Of a stretch of DNA of 64,000 bases, positions 1 through 11,917 are shown piece after piece; position 1 is the stretch's first letter; each line of letters begins with the position of its first letter. The notes below the pieces were generated by a model. The model searched no databases and was not told the origin of the DNA. It saw nothing but the letters and a program-made list of their open reading frames with translations. The translations under genes and the position numbers were made by a program. Source of the DNA: Streptomyces ficellus (GTDB lineage: Bacteria; Actinomycetota; Actinomycetes; Streptomycetales; Streptomycetaceae); contig NZ_JAUEPL010000024.1 in the NCBI RefSeq assembly GCF_030406405.1, positions 30,190 to 94,189 of the forward strand. The letters run 5' to 3'.

Positions 1-621
1 CGTGAGGCGAGCAGCGAACGCGGGTCCTTCACCGCCATCTTCCGCCCCGCGCTGCTGCGGACCACGCTGTTCGCGATGCTGCTGTCCACCGGTGTCCAGG
101 GCGGGTACTACACGCTGGCCACCTGGGTACCGACGTACCTGAAGAACGACCGCGGACTGACCGTCGTCGGCACCGGCGGCTATCTGACCTTTCTCATCTC
201 CGGTGCCTTCATCGGGTATCTGACGGGGGGTTACCTCACGGACCGGCTGGGCCGGAAACGCAACATCGCGATCTTCGCGGTCCTTTCGGCCGTGTGCATC
301 CTCGCGTACACCAACATCCCGGCCGGGGCGAACGGTCTGGTACTGGTCCTGGGCTTCCCGCTCGGGTTCTGCATGTCGGCCATCTTCAGCAGCTTCGGTT
401 CGTTCCTCGCCGAGCTCTACCCGACGGCGGTACGCGGCACGGGGCAGGGATTCACGTACAACACCGGCCGCGCGGTCGGTGCGTTCTTCCCGACCCTCGT
501 CGGCTTCCTCGCGGAGAGCTGGGGCGTGGGCGGGGCACTGGTCTTCGGCGCGATCGGCTACGGCATCGCCGTACTGGCCCTGTTCGGGCTGCCCGAGACA
601 CGCGGCCGGGAACTCGCGTAA
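1..621 (+). CDS. MFS transporter, C-terminal part (5' end outside window)
   Basis: The reading frame is open from base 1, so this is the last 206 residues of a gene that starts upstream. It shows about six hydrophobic segments and an MFS loop of the D-R-L-G-R-K-R type around residues 81-86 of the visible part, followed by P-E-T-R near the end, as in the sugar/metabolite:H+ symporter branch. It ends 22 bases before pxpA on the same strand, with an AGGAG-like site between, so it is probably cotranscribed with pxpABC. An importer of 5-oxoproline or a related compound is a reasonable inference from context, but the substrate is not visible in the sequence. Confidence 0.85.
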   Translation, partial: REASSERGSFTAIFRPALLRTTLFAMLLSTGVQGGYYTLATWVPTYLKNDRGLTVVGTGGYLTFLISGAFIGYLTGGYLTDRLGRKRNIAIFAVLSAVCILAYTNIPAGANGLVLVLGFPLGFCMSAIFSSFGSFLAELYPTAVRGTGQGFTYNTGRAVGAFFPTLVGFLAESWGVGGALVFGAIGYGIAVLALFGLPETRGRELA

Positions 622-643
622 AGCACCGGGAAGGAGAAACACC

Positions 644-1408
644 ATGACCTGGGCGACGATCGACCTCAACGCCGACCTCGGAGAGGGCTTCGGGCGGTGG
701 CGGCTGACCGACGACGAACAGCTCCTGTCGGTGGTCACCAGCGCCAATGTGGCCTGCGGCTTCCATGCCGGGGACGCGGCCACCATGCGGCGCGTCTGCG
801 CGCGGGCGGCGGAGCGCGGGGTACGGATCGGGGCCCAGGTCTCCTACCGCGACCTCGCCGGCTTCGGACGGCGCTCCATGGACGTGCCGTCCGACGAGCT
901 GGCCGCCGAAGTGGCGTACCAGATCGGCGCCCTGGAGGTGTTCGCCAGGGCGGCCGGGGCGCGTGTGTCGTACGTGAAGCCGCACGGGGCCCTCTACAAC
1001 CGGGTCGTGCACGACGACGAGCAGGCGCAGGCCGTGGTCGACGGCGTGCTGCTGACCGGTGAACGGCTGCCGGTGCTGGGCCTGCCCGGCTCCCGGCTGC
1101 ACGAGGTGGCCGAGAAGGCCGGGCTCCCGGTCGTCACCGAGGCGTTCGCCGACCGCGCGTACACCGCCGGCGGCACCCTGGTGCCCCGCCGCGAGGAGGG
1201 CGCCGTCATCACCGACCCCGAGGCGGTCGTCGAACGATCCGTGTCCATGGCCAGGTTCGGTGTGATCACCTCCCGGTGCGGGCGGCCGGTGGCCGTGCGT
1301 GCCCGCTCGCTGTGCCTGCACGGCGACACGCCCGGTGCGGTGGGCCTGGCCCGTCGCGTCCGGGCGGAGCTGGAAGCCGTGGGCGTGCGCGTGGAGGCGT
1401 TCGTATGA
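644..1408 (+). CDS. pxpA: 5-oxoprolinase subunit PxpA (LamB/YcsF family)
   Basis: 254 residues, the normal length for LamB/YcsF proteins. PxpA works with PxpB and PxpC to open 5-oxoproline to glutamate with ATP hydrolysis. Visible family blocks are D-L-N-A-D-L-G-E at 7-14, A-N-V-A-C-G-F-H-A-G-D at 34-44, the G-F-G-R-R block near 73-76, V-K-P-H-G-A-L-Y near 110-117 and the A-F-A-D-R-x-Y segment in the second half. The ATG at 644 is preceded by AAGGAG and fits the conserved N-terminus; a longer in-frame extension into the MFS gene has no homology. The stop overlaps the pxpB start as ATGA, indicating translational coupling. Confidence 0.93.
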   Translation: MTWATIDLNADLGEGFGRWRLTDDEQLLSVVTSANVACGFHAGDAATMRRVCARAAERGVRIGAQVSYRDLAGFGRRSMDVPSDELAAEVAYQIGALEVFARAAGARVSYVKPHGALYNRVVHDDEQAQAVVDGVLLTGERLPVLGLPGSRLHEVAEKAGLPVVTEAFADRAYTAGGTLVPRREEGAVITDPEAVVERSVSMARFGVITSRCGRPVAVRARSLCLHGDTPGAVGLARRVRAELEAVGVRVEAFV

Positions 1409-2124
1409 GGACCCTGGCGGTGGGCGAACGGGCGCTGCTGGTCGAGCTGGACAGCGGCGAGGAGGCCGAGGCCTTCCACGCCGAAGTGCTGCGCCGCCGG
1501 GCGGCCGGGGCGCTTCCCGCCGTACAGGAGATCGTTCCGGCGGCACGGACCGTGCTGCTCGACGGGGTGGAGGAGCCGGGGCGGCTCGCCGCGCAGGTCG
1601 GCCGGTGGCGGATCGAACCGCTCCACGCGCGCGTGGACCCGGCTCTGCAGATCCCGGTCCGCTACGACGGGCCGGACCTGGCCGTGGTCGCGGCCCTGTG
1701 GGGAGTGGAGCCCGAGGAGGTGGCGCGGATCCACGCGGGGGTGGAATACCGGGTGGCCTTCTGCGGGTTCGCGCCCGGCTTCGGCTATCTGACCGGGCTC
1801 CCGGCGGCGTACGAGGTGCCGCGCCGGTCCACGCCGCGCACCGCCGTCCCGGCGGGCTCGGTCGCGCTCGCGGGCCGGTACACGGGCGTGTACCCGCGCT
1901 CCTCGCCCGGTGGCTGGCAGCTGATCGGGACGACGGACATGGTGCTGTGGGACCCGGCCCGGGAGCCCGCCGCGCTGCTCTCGCCGGGCACCCGGGTGCG
2001 GTTCGTGCCGGAAGGCGGGGCCGGGGGCGCGGACTTCGACTCGGGCGTGGGCTCGGGCCGGGGCCCGGAGCTGGGCTCAGGCCATGGCTCGGGCCGGGGC
2101 CCGGAGCTGGGTGGGGGACGATGA
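1405..2124 (+). CDS. pxpB: 5-oxoprolinase subunit PxpB (allophanate hydrolase subunit 1-like)
   Basis: 239 residues. The family core F-x-G-F-x-P-G-F-x-Y-L-x-G-L is at about 119-132, followed by P-R-R-x-x-P-R and V-P-A-G-S-V-A near 148-154 and Y-P-x-S-S-P-G-G-W-Q-L-I-G-T at 163-176. These are the cyclophilin-like fold blocks of PxpB/KipI proteins, which form a complex with PxpC. The start overlaps the pxpA stop (ATGA) and the stop overlaps the pxpC start in the same way. Odd feature: the last 25-30 residues are a low-complexity Gly/Ser/Arg/Pro tail encoded by a 26-bp direct repeat, absent from the usual family end. Confidence 0.92.
   Translation: MRTLAVGERALLVELDSGEEAEAFHAEVLRRRAAGALPAVQEIVPAARTVLLDGVEEPGRLAAQVGRWRIEPLHARVDPALQIPVRYDGPDLAVVAALWGVEPEEVARIHAGVEYRVAFCGFAPGFGYLTGLPAAYEVPRRSTPRTAVPAGSVALAGRYTGVYPRSSPGGWQLIGTTDMVLWDPAREPAALLSPGTRVRFVPEGGAGGADFDSGVGSGRGPELGSGHGSGRGPELGGGR
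2050..2111 (+). repeat. 26-bp direct repeat, two copies, period 36 bp
   Basis: Two identical 26-base copies (2050-2075 and 2086-2111), separated by 10 bases, lie in the last codons of pxpB. They encode the G-S-G-R-G-P-E-L-G tail twice. The repeat is in frame, so copy number changes of one period would not disrupt the gene. Confidence 0.8.
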
Positions 2125-2974
2125 CCGACCGGGCCTTCGCCGTCGTACGGGCCGGGGCGCTGACCACCGTGCAGGACCTGGGCCGCCTCGGCCACGCGCA
2201 CCTGGGCGTACCGCGCTCCGGTGCCCTCGATCCGTACGCGAGCCGCCTGGTCAACCGGCTGGTCGGCAACCCGGGGGACGCCGCCGTGCTGGAGACGACG
2301 GTCAACGGGTGTGCGGTGCGGCCGCGGTGCGCGGTGACCGTCGCGGTGGGCGGCGCGCCGTGCCCGGTCACCGTGGACGGGCGCCCGGTCGCGTGGGGCG
2401 CGGCCGTACGCGTTCCCGCGGGCGCCGTGCTGGAGGTGGGCGCCGCGGTGCGCGGCCTGCGCGCGTACGTGGCGTTCGCCGGGGGCGTCGCCACCGACCC
2501 GGTGCTCGGCAGCCGTTCCACGGACCTCCTGTCGGGGCTGGGGCCGCCGCCGCTCACCGACGGGGCCGTGCTGCCGCTGGGCGCCCCGCCCGCCACGCGG
2601 CCCTGCTATGACGCGCCGCCCTGGCCGGGGCCGCCCGGCGAGCTGGTCCTGCGGGTCCGGCTCGGCCCGCGCGACGACTGGTTCACAAGGGCGGCGCTCC
2701 ACACCCTCGCCACGCGCGCGTACCGGGTGTCGCCTGCCTCCAACCGCATCGGGCTGCGCACCGAGGGCCCGCCCCTGGAGCGTGCCGTCCCGGGCGAACT
2801 GCCCAGTGAGGGCATGGTCCTGGGCGCGGTCCAGGTCCCGCCGGACGGGCGCCCGGTGGTGTTCCTCGCCGACCACCCCACGACCGGTGGCTACCCGGTG
2901 GTGGCCGTCGTCCGCGAGCGCGACCTGGCCGCCGCCGCCCAGGCGGTGCCGGGGACGCCCGTCCGGTTCGTGGT

Positions 2975-2996
<22 letters not shown>
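2121..2996 (+). CDS. pxpC: 5-oxoprolinase subunit PxpC (biotin-dependent carboxyltransferase-like)
   Basis: 291 residues, typical for PxpC/KipA (allophanate hydrolase subunit 2). It opens with T-V-Q-D-L-G-R-x-G followed by G-V-P-x-S-G-A-x-D (residues about 12-34), then L-R-A-Y-V-A-F-A-G-G, and ends with a D-H-P-T-T-G-G-Y-P-V-V block, all signatures of the family. The start ATG overlaps the pxpB stop (ATGA). With pxpA and pxpB it completes a prokaryotic 5-oxoprolinase that recycles spontaneously formed pyroglutamate to glutamate. Its 3' end overlaps the convergent hydantoinase/oxoprolinase gene by 22 bp. Confidence 0.92.
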
Positions 2997-6570
<3,574 letters not shown>

Positions 6571-6574
<4 letters not shown>

Positions 6575-7629
6575 TCCCCCATTCTGGCAACCGGGGCGTC
6601 CAGCGCCACCGCGGCGAGCGCCGCGAGGAGCGCGTGCTCCGCGCGCTGGTCGAGCCGTGCGCCGGTGCCGCGCGCCCAGTGCCGCACCTCCGCTCCGGCC
6701 AGCCGCAGCAGCTGGGGCAGCAGGTCGTGGCACCGCCGCACGACCCACCCGGTCCCGGCCGTGGCCAGCCAGAGCAGCGCGTCGGCGCGGGACGGCGGCG
6801 GCTGCTGCGGCTCACCGGCCGGCGCGGCGCCGCGCGCCAGGCCGCTTTCGGTGAGCAGGGCGTGGAAGCGGGCGGCGATCATCCGGTGCCCGCGCTCGGC
6901 GGGGTGCAGCCGGTCGGCGCTCCACATCGAGCGGTCGGCGACCCAGGCGGCGTCCGCCGTGTGCAGATGGACCGTGTCGTAGCGCGCCGACAGGGCGTGC
7001 ACCACCGCGTTGACCGCTCGCTGGCGCCGGGCGAGGGGGCGCGCGAGCGGGGCGGGCAGGCCGAGCATGGCGCCGGGGTCGGGCAGGCACGCCGTCAGGA
7101 GTACGGCGCCCTGGGCGGCCAGCTGCCCGCACACGCGGTCCAGGCCGATGGCGAGCTCCGCGATGTCGAAGGTGCGGCGCAGGGTGTCGTTGACGCCGAC
7201 GACGACGGAGACGAGGTCGGGCCGGTACGCCAGTGCCGCGGGCGTCTGGCATTCGGCGACGTCCCGGGTGCGGGCGCCGCTGACGGCGAAGTTACGGAAG
7301 TCCACGGCTCCCTGAACGTCCGCGAGGCCCTCCGCGAGCAGCGCCGCCCACCCGCGCCACCTGCCGTCGACGGGGTCGCCGACGCCCGCGGTCAGCGAGT
7401 CCCCCAGCGCCGCGAACCGCCGCACACCCACGGCGCCGGCCGAGCCCCCGTGCCCGGCGCCGCCCCGACCGGGGCCCACGCGCGCGTGGCGGGTGGCCGG
7501 GACGGGCGCGGCCGGGGCGTAACCAGCCGTCACCTCCGCACAGCCGGAACCGGCGGAGGCGGCCGCCACTCGCGCGTGGCCGATGGTCGCCGGTGGCGCA
7601 CTGCCCCGTACCGCTCTTTCCGCCGTCAT
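6571..7629 (-). CDS. SGNH/GDSL-type hydrolase with N- and C-terminal extensions
   Basis: 352 residues. The hydrolase core runs from about 70 to 250: block I G-D-S-L-T-A-G at 76-82 (nucleophile Ser78), block III G-V-N-D at 145-148, and block V D-x-x-H at 239-242. No signal peptide is evident, so it is likely cytoplasmic. The first 68 residues are Ala/Gly-rich with repeated H-A-R-V segments and look disordered; the 100-residue tail has no family I recognise. The start chosen overlaps the stop of the upstream glycosyltransferase (ATGA); a GTG at the core start is an alternative. The stop overlaps the downstream oxoprolinase start. It probably removes an acyl or ester group, but the substrate is unknown. 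Confidence 0.82.
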
Positions 7630-8843
7630 GTCCGCGCTCCTCTGCGCCCGATCCGGGGCGGGGCCGGGGCGGTTACCGAGGCCGGGCCGGGGGCGGCTGC
7701 CGGGGCCTTGCCCGGGTGGGACGGGGCGTCGTGGGCGGCCAGGAACGCCGCCACCGCGCGGTCCCAGCCGAAGAGCTCGGCCCGCGCGCGGGCAGCCTCG
7801 CGACGCCGGCCCTCCGGGCGGGCCAGCACCCTCCGTACCGCGTCGGCGAACGCGGCCGGTGTGTCCAGGGCGGCCGCGCCCGCGTCGCCCACCACCTCCG
7901 GGAGCGCCGACGTGGCGCTCACGACGACCGGGGTGCCGCAGGCGAGCGCCTCCAGGGCGGACAGCCCGAACGTCTCCGCCGGGCCGGGCGCCAGGCACAC
8001 ATCCGCCGCCGCCTGAAGGTCGGCCACCGTCTCGCGGTCGGGCAGGTGCCCCAGGAACCGGACCGGCAGCCGCTGTGCCCGCGCCCGGCGCTCCAGACCA
8101 CCGCGCAGCGGCCCGTCCCCGGCGACCAGCAGGGCCGCCCGCACCCCGCGTGCGCGCAGTTCCGCGACGGTGTCCAGGGCGAGGCCCGGCCGCTTCTCGA
8201 CCGACAGCCGTGAACAGAGCAGGAGCAGCACGTCCACGTCAGCACTGTGCGCATACCTGGCCCGAAGGGCACTGTCGCGCCGTCCCGGGCGGCACCGCCG
8301 CAGGTCGACGCCGAGCGGCGCCCGCACCACATTCCGCGCGCCGATCCGTACGAACTCGCGTTCCGCCCACTCCGTGGTGCACACGATCCGCGTGTACGCC
8401 CACGCGCTACGGCGGTTGAGCCGGTCGGCCGCCCGGGCGGCCAGGGCGGCGGGCATCCCCCACGTACGCAGGACCCCGTCCGCCGTCTCGTGGGAGACCA
8501 TCACGGCGGGCACCCTGGCACGCCGGGCCCATGCGCCCGTCCAGCGCAGAGTGGTGCGGTCGGAGACTTCCAGGCGGTCGGGCCGCAGCTCCTCCAAGAG
8601 CCGGCGCAGCCGCCCCCGGTCGGCCAGGACGCGGTAGCCGCCCGTCCCGGGAAGGGCATGCCCGGGCAGGGTGATGACCCGGCCCTGCGGGGTGACGCGG
8701 TCGCTCTCGCGGTCGCCGGGGACCACCAGCAGCGGTTCGTGCCCGGCCGCGAGATAGCCCCGGCCCAGCTCGTCGAGCGCCGTGCGCAGCCCGCCCGATG
8801 ACGGGGTGACGAAGTTCGCCAGCCGTACGATGCGCAGGCTCAT
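7626..8843 (-). CDS. Family GT4 glycosyltransferase
   Basis: 405 residues with the two-domain GT-B layout. The N-terminal domain starts with a Rossmann strand and the S-S-G-G-L-R segment typical of donor-binding GT4 loops; the C-terminal domain carries R-L-S-V-E-K-R-P-G near the hinge and the E-T-F-G-L-S-A-L-E-A-L-A-C-G-T-P-V-V block with its two spaced glutamates. These are retaining, nucleotide-sugar-dependent enzymes, often mannosyl- or glucosyltransferases for lipids or exopolysaccharide. The Pro/Ala-rich last 35 residues are outside the fold. Start and stop overlap both neighbours as ATGA, placing it second in the operon. Donor and acceptor are not deducible. Confidence 0.88.
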   Translation of the reverse strand: MSLRIVRLANFVTPSSGGLRTALDELGRGYLAAGHEPLLVVPGDRESDRVTPQGRVITLPGHALPGTGGYRVLADRGRLRRLLEELRPDRLEVSDRTTLRWTGAWARRARVPAVMVSHETADGVLRTWGMPAALAARAADRLNRRSAWAYTRIVCTTEWAEREFVRIGARNVVRAPLGVDLRRCRPGRRDSALRARYAHSADVDVLLLLCSRLSVEKRPGLALDTVAELRARGVRAALLVAGDGPLRGGLERRARAQRLPVRFLGHLPDRETVADLQAAADVCLAPGPAETFGLSALEALACGTPVVVSATSALPEVVGDAGAAALDTPAAFADAVRRVLARPEGRRREAARARAELFGWDRAVAAFLAAHDAPSHPGKAPAAAPGPASVTAPAPPRIGRRGART

Positions 8844-9961
8844 GCCGCCACCGCCGTCCGCTCGCGCAGCACCTCGCCGTAGTGGCCGACCAGCCGGTCG
8901 CCGACGGCGGCCCAGGTCCGGCCCTCGACAGCCGCCCGCCCGGCCGCCCCGTACGCCGCCCGCAGAGCGGGGTCGGCGGCCAGCGTCCCGACGGCCTTCC
9001 GTACTGCCTCCGGGTCGTGCGGGGCGACGAGGAGGCCGGTCCGGCCGTGGTCGACCAGGTCCAGCGGCCCTCCCGCGGCAGGCGCGATGACCGGGACGCC
9101 ACTGGCCATGGCCTCCTGGACGGTCTGGCAGAACGTCTCGTACGGCCCGGTGTGCGTGAACACGTCCAGGGAGGCGAAGATCCGCGCCAGGTCCTCGCCC
9201 GTGCGGCGGCCGAGGAACACGGCGCCGGGCAGGGCGGCCCGCAGCGCGCCCTCGCTCGGCCCGTCCCCGACGACCACGACCCGTACGCCGGGCATGGCGC
9301 AGGCCCCGGCCAGGAGTTCCACGTGCTTCTCGGGCGCGAGCCGCCCCACGTACCCGACGAGCAGTTCGCCGCCGGGCGCCAGTCGGCGGCGGAGGGCCTC
9401 GTCCCGCAGCGCGGGCCGGAACCGCAGCGTGTCGACGCCGCGTGGCCACAGCCGCACCCGCGCCACCCCGCGGGCCTCCAGGTCGCGGACGGCGGCCGTG
9501 GACGGCGCGAGGGTCCGGTCGGCGGCGCCGTGCACGGCGCGCAGCCGCCGCCAGGCCGCGCTCTCGCCGGCGCCCATGTAGGTGCGGGCGTAGCCGGCGA
9601 GGTCGGTCTGGTAGACGGCGACGGTCGGCAGACCGAGCCGCGTGGCGGCCGCCATACCGCGTACGCCGAGCACGAAGGGGCTCGCGAGGTGGACCAGGTC
9701 GGCCCGGTGCACGGCGATCGTCGCGGCCACCCGCCGGCTGGGCAGCGCCACCCGGACCTGCGGGTAGCCGGGCAACGGCAGGGACGGGACGCGCACCACC
9801 GGGCAGGGTGCGCACTCGTCGGAGGTGCCGGCGGGTACGGCCGGGGCTATGACGAGCGGGTCATGACCACGCGCGGCGAGGTGCCGGGCGGTCTGCAGGG
9901 CGCAGTGCGCCACACCGTTGATGTCGGGCGGGAAGGACTCGGTGACGATGACGACACGCAT
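8840..9961 (-). CDS. Family GT4 glycosyltransferase, first gene of the coupled operon
   Basis: 373 residues. Starts V-V-I-V-T-E-S-F-P-P-D-I-N-G-V-A-H, the hallmark N-terminus of actinobacterial GDP-mannose-dependent GT4 enzymes such as MgtA/PimB relatives, and carries G-R-L-A-P-E-K-H-V and the late Y-E-T-F-C-Q-T-V-Q-E-A-M-A-S-G-V-P-V block. A mannosyltransferase acting on a lipid or cell-wall glycan is likely by family, without proof of acceptor. Its stop overlaps the next glycosyltransferase start. The operon promoter must lie in the 225 bp upstream, which includes a GC-rich repeat tract. I did not see a strong ribosome site before the ATG. Confidence 0.88.
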   Translation of the reverse strand: MRVVIVTESFPPDINGVAHCALQTARHLAARGHDPLVIAPAVPAGTSDECAPCPVVRVPSLPLPGYPQVRVALPSRRVAATIAVHRADLVHLASPFVLGVRGMAAATRLGLPTVAVYQTDLAGYARTYMGAGESAAWRRLRAVHGAADRTLAPSTAAVRDLEARGVARVRLWPRGVDTLRFRPALRDEALRRRLAPGGELLVGYVGRLAPEKHVELLAGACAMPGVRVVVVGDGPSEGALRAALPGAVFLGRRTGEDLARIFASLDVFTHTGPYETFCQTVQEAMASGVPVIAPAAGGPLDLVDHGRTGLLVAPHDPEAVRKAVGTLAADPALRAAYGAAGRAAVEGRTWAAVGDRLVGHYGEVLRERTAVAA

Positions 9962-10089
9962 ACGGGTGTTCTCGTCGTCCCGGGAGTGGCTCCGCCGACT
10001 TGGATCTTTCCACCCGGGGAACGTCCCATGAGCGTTTGCGACGCCCGGCCACCGGCGTGAAGCTCACGCCCCACCGCACCCCCGCCCGG

Positions 10090-10190
10090 CCGTCGACCGC
10101 CCGGCCGACGCGGCGCGGTGGGGCGCGGCACGGTGGGGCACGGCGCGGTGGGGCGCGGTGGGCGCGGCGCGGCTCGGCGCGGCGTGTCAG
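10090..10190. repeat. GC-rich imperfect tandem repeat
   Basis: Runs of GGTGGGGCRCGGCRCGG-type units fill the space between the HEAT-repeat gene stop and the promoter region of the glycosyltransferase operon. Units vary by one or two bases. It codes for nothing convincing on either strand and may act as a structured transcription end for the HEAT gene. Confidence 0.5.
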
Positions 10191-11605
10191 ATCGCGGGCA
10201 GGTCGGGGCCGATCCTGCTCCGTACGGCCGTCTGGACCTCGTCCTCCTCCGCCGGGTCGGCGGCGAGGCGGCGCAGGCGCTCGGCCACTCGGACGTCGCC
10301 GGTCTCGGCGTGCAGCGCGGCGATCTCGCGGGTGGTCTCCTCGCAGTCCCAGAGGCATTCCACGGCGAACCCGGTCGGGAAGGAGGGGTCGGTCGCGGCG
10401 AGGGCCCGGGCCGTTCGCCCGCGCAGTTGGGAGGAGGCGGTCTCGCGGTAGACGTGCCGCAGGACGGGCGCGGCGCAGGCGACGCCCAGCCGGCCCGTGC
10501 CGTCGACCAGCGCGTAGAGCGACGGCGCGTCGGGGCCCTCGGCGCGGACCGCCTCACGCAGTGCGCCGAGCACGAGCTTGGCGTCCCGGGCGTCGCCCCG
10601 GCAGGCGAGCACGCCGGCCGCGGACGCTCCCAGCGCGTCGGGACGGTGCACCCAGCCCCGCGCCCGGTCCACGGCCGCCTCGCCGCACATGCGCTCGAAG
10701 GCGGCGACGGCGGCTTCCGCGACGGTACGGGAGTCACTGGCGGCCGCGGCCTCGATGAGGTCGAGCACGGCCGGGTCCCGTGCTTCGGCGAGGTAGTGCA
10801 GGGCGGCGCAGCGGGCGCCGTCGGGCCCCCTGCGGGCCGCCTCGACGATGAGGGGCCGGTCATCGGGGCCGGCCACGGCGGTGAGGCAGCGGGCGGCCGG
10901 CACGTGCAGCACGGAGCCGCGCTCCAGGCCCTCCTCGGCCCAGGCGAAGACGGCTTGGACGCTCCAACCCGGCCGGGGTCCAGTGGGCCGCAGCTGCCGC
11001 TGCCAGCGGTCGAAGGAGCCCTGTTCCTGGGCGGCGCGCACCCGCGCGCCGACCGCGTCCCGCTGGTCCTCGGCCCACAGCCGCCACGGGCGCGGCTCGA
11101 AGGCGTCCCGTACGGCGGCGGCCAGCTCGGCGTCGCCCTCCGGGGTGGCCGGGAACCTGGCGAGGACCGGGACGGCGAGGGTACGCAGCCCGGAGTCGTC
11201 GTCGCGCAGGGCGAGCTCGTCCAGCGCCCAGGCCCAGTTGGTGCCGGTCGCGGCGTACCGGCGCAGTAGCGCCAGGGCGTCGTCACGACCGTATGAGGCG
11301 AGGTGTCCGAGGACGGCGAGGGCGAGCCCGGTGCGTGACTCCTCGGTGTCGAGGTGGTCCTCGGCGCCGAAGAGGTGGGTCTCGATCTCGTCCAGCCCGC
11401 CGTGCAGATCCAGGTAGAGGCGTGCGTAGTAGAGGGACCGGTTCTCGACCTGCCAGTCCTGGCGCGGGTCGCTGAGAACACAGTGGTTGAGGGCCGCGAG
11501 GGCTTCCGCCCGTGGCGCGGCGAGCGCGTGCAGCGTGCCGTCGCCGCGACCCCTCTGCAACAGGCCGAGCAATGTGCCGCTCGGCGCTATGACCGGATCG
11601 AACAT
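10187..11605 (-). CDS. HEAT-repeat domain protein
   Basis: 472 residues, soluble, built largely of alpha-helical Ala/Leu/Arg-rich repeats of about 30-40 residues with recurrent A-L-x-x-L and R-x-A-A-L-x-x-L-A spacing, consistent with HEAT or armadillo-type solenoids. Such proteins are scaffolds for protein binding; no enzyme motif is present. The ATG at 11605 gives the whole fold. Upstream lies a 312-bp gap with repeated decamers and a possible tiny ORF, and further upstream an ankyrin-repeat gene on the same strand, so two protein-interaction solenoids sit together. Function is unknown. Confidence 0.8.
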   Translation of the reverse strand: MFDPVIAPSGTLLGLLQRGRGDGTLHALAAPRAEALAALNHCVLSDPRQDWQVENRSLYYARLYLDLHGGLDEIETHLFGAEDHLDTEESRTGLALAVLGHLASYGRDDALALLRRYAATGTNWAWALDELALRDDDSGLRTLAVPVLARFPATPEGDAELAAAVRDAFEPRPWRLWAEDQRDAVGARVRAAQEQGSFDRWQRQLRPTGPRPGWSVQAVFAWAEEGLERGSVLHVPAARCLTAVAGPDDRPLIVEAARRGPDGARCAALHYLAEARDPAVLDLIEAAAASDSRTVAEAAVAAFERMCGEAAVDRARGWVHRPDALGASAAGVLACRGDARDAKLVLGALREAVRAEGPDAPSLYALVDGTGRLGVACAAPVLRHVYRETASSQLRGRTARALAATDPSFPTGFAVECLWDCEETTREIAALHAETGDVRVAERLRRLAADPAEEDEVQTAVRSRIGPDLPAI

Positions 11606-11660
11606 GGAAAATGCCTCACATCAAGCTGTCGACGCACCCGGAGAAGACCGGGGATCCCGG

Positions 11661-11756
11661 GGTGATGACCGGGGAACGGTGATGACCTAGGCCGCGCAGC
11701 AACATGTGGAGCCGCCCGTCGTCCTCCGCTTGGTGATGACCAGCTTGGTGATGACC
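11661..11756. repeat. Decamer GGTGATGACC, four perfect direct copies
   Basis: Perfect copies lie at 11661-11670, 11678-11687, 11732-11741 and 11747-11756, with a degenerate fifth (8 of 10) at 11801-11810. Start-to-start spacings are 17, 54 and 15 bp. They lie just upstream of the HEAT-repeat gene (start 11605, minus strand). The 312-bp gap 11606-11917 holds no other convincing feature apart from the small ORF overlapping these copies. An operator or iteron-like protein-binding array is possible. Confidence 0.7.
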
Positions 11757-11803
11757 ATCTTCCTCTGCCTCTCGTCGGTGGCCCGCTGCGGGCCCGACGT
11801 CAT
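11687..11803 (-). CDS. Possible short peptide ORF ending in a Cys-Cys-Cys motif
   Basis: A 38-codon frame from ATG 11803, or a 23-codon frame from an internal ATG at 11758 that has GAGAGG 9 bases ahead of it. The predicted end is T-T-G-G-S-T-C-C-C-A-A, preceded by the doubled segment V-I-T-K. A Ser/Thr run before clustered Cys near the C-terminus resembles the core of a ribosomally made modified peptide, or a poly-Cys attenuator leader. No modification enzyme gene is adjacent, and two of the repeated decamers overlap the frame, so the coding status is uncertain. It ends 81 bases before the HEAT-repeat gene on the same strand. Confidence 0.3.
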   Translation of the reverse strand: MTSGPQRATDERQRKMVITKLVITKRRTTGGSTCCCAA

Positions 11804-11917
11804 GATGACCCAGCCATTTCGCCACCGCGACCACATTTACGGCACCGCTGTGACCTGGGGACTCGCCGGTGACTCACCGAGGACTCGCCCCGCACTCACC
11901 TGGGGTTCGGGACCCGT

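Noticed and set aside
452..2596. Long minus-strand open frame opposite pxpA-pxpC
   Set aside because: It has a low-complexity Pro/Arg/Ala composition from GC-rich antisense, no recognisable domain, and lies fully under genes with clear families.
11616..11834. 72-codon frame on the minus strand
   Set aside because: His-Asp-Gly repeats come from the decamer array in another frame; no ribosome site and it runs past the HEAT gene promoter region.
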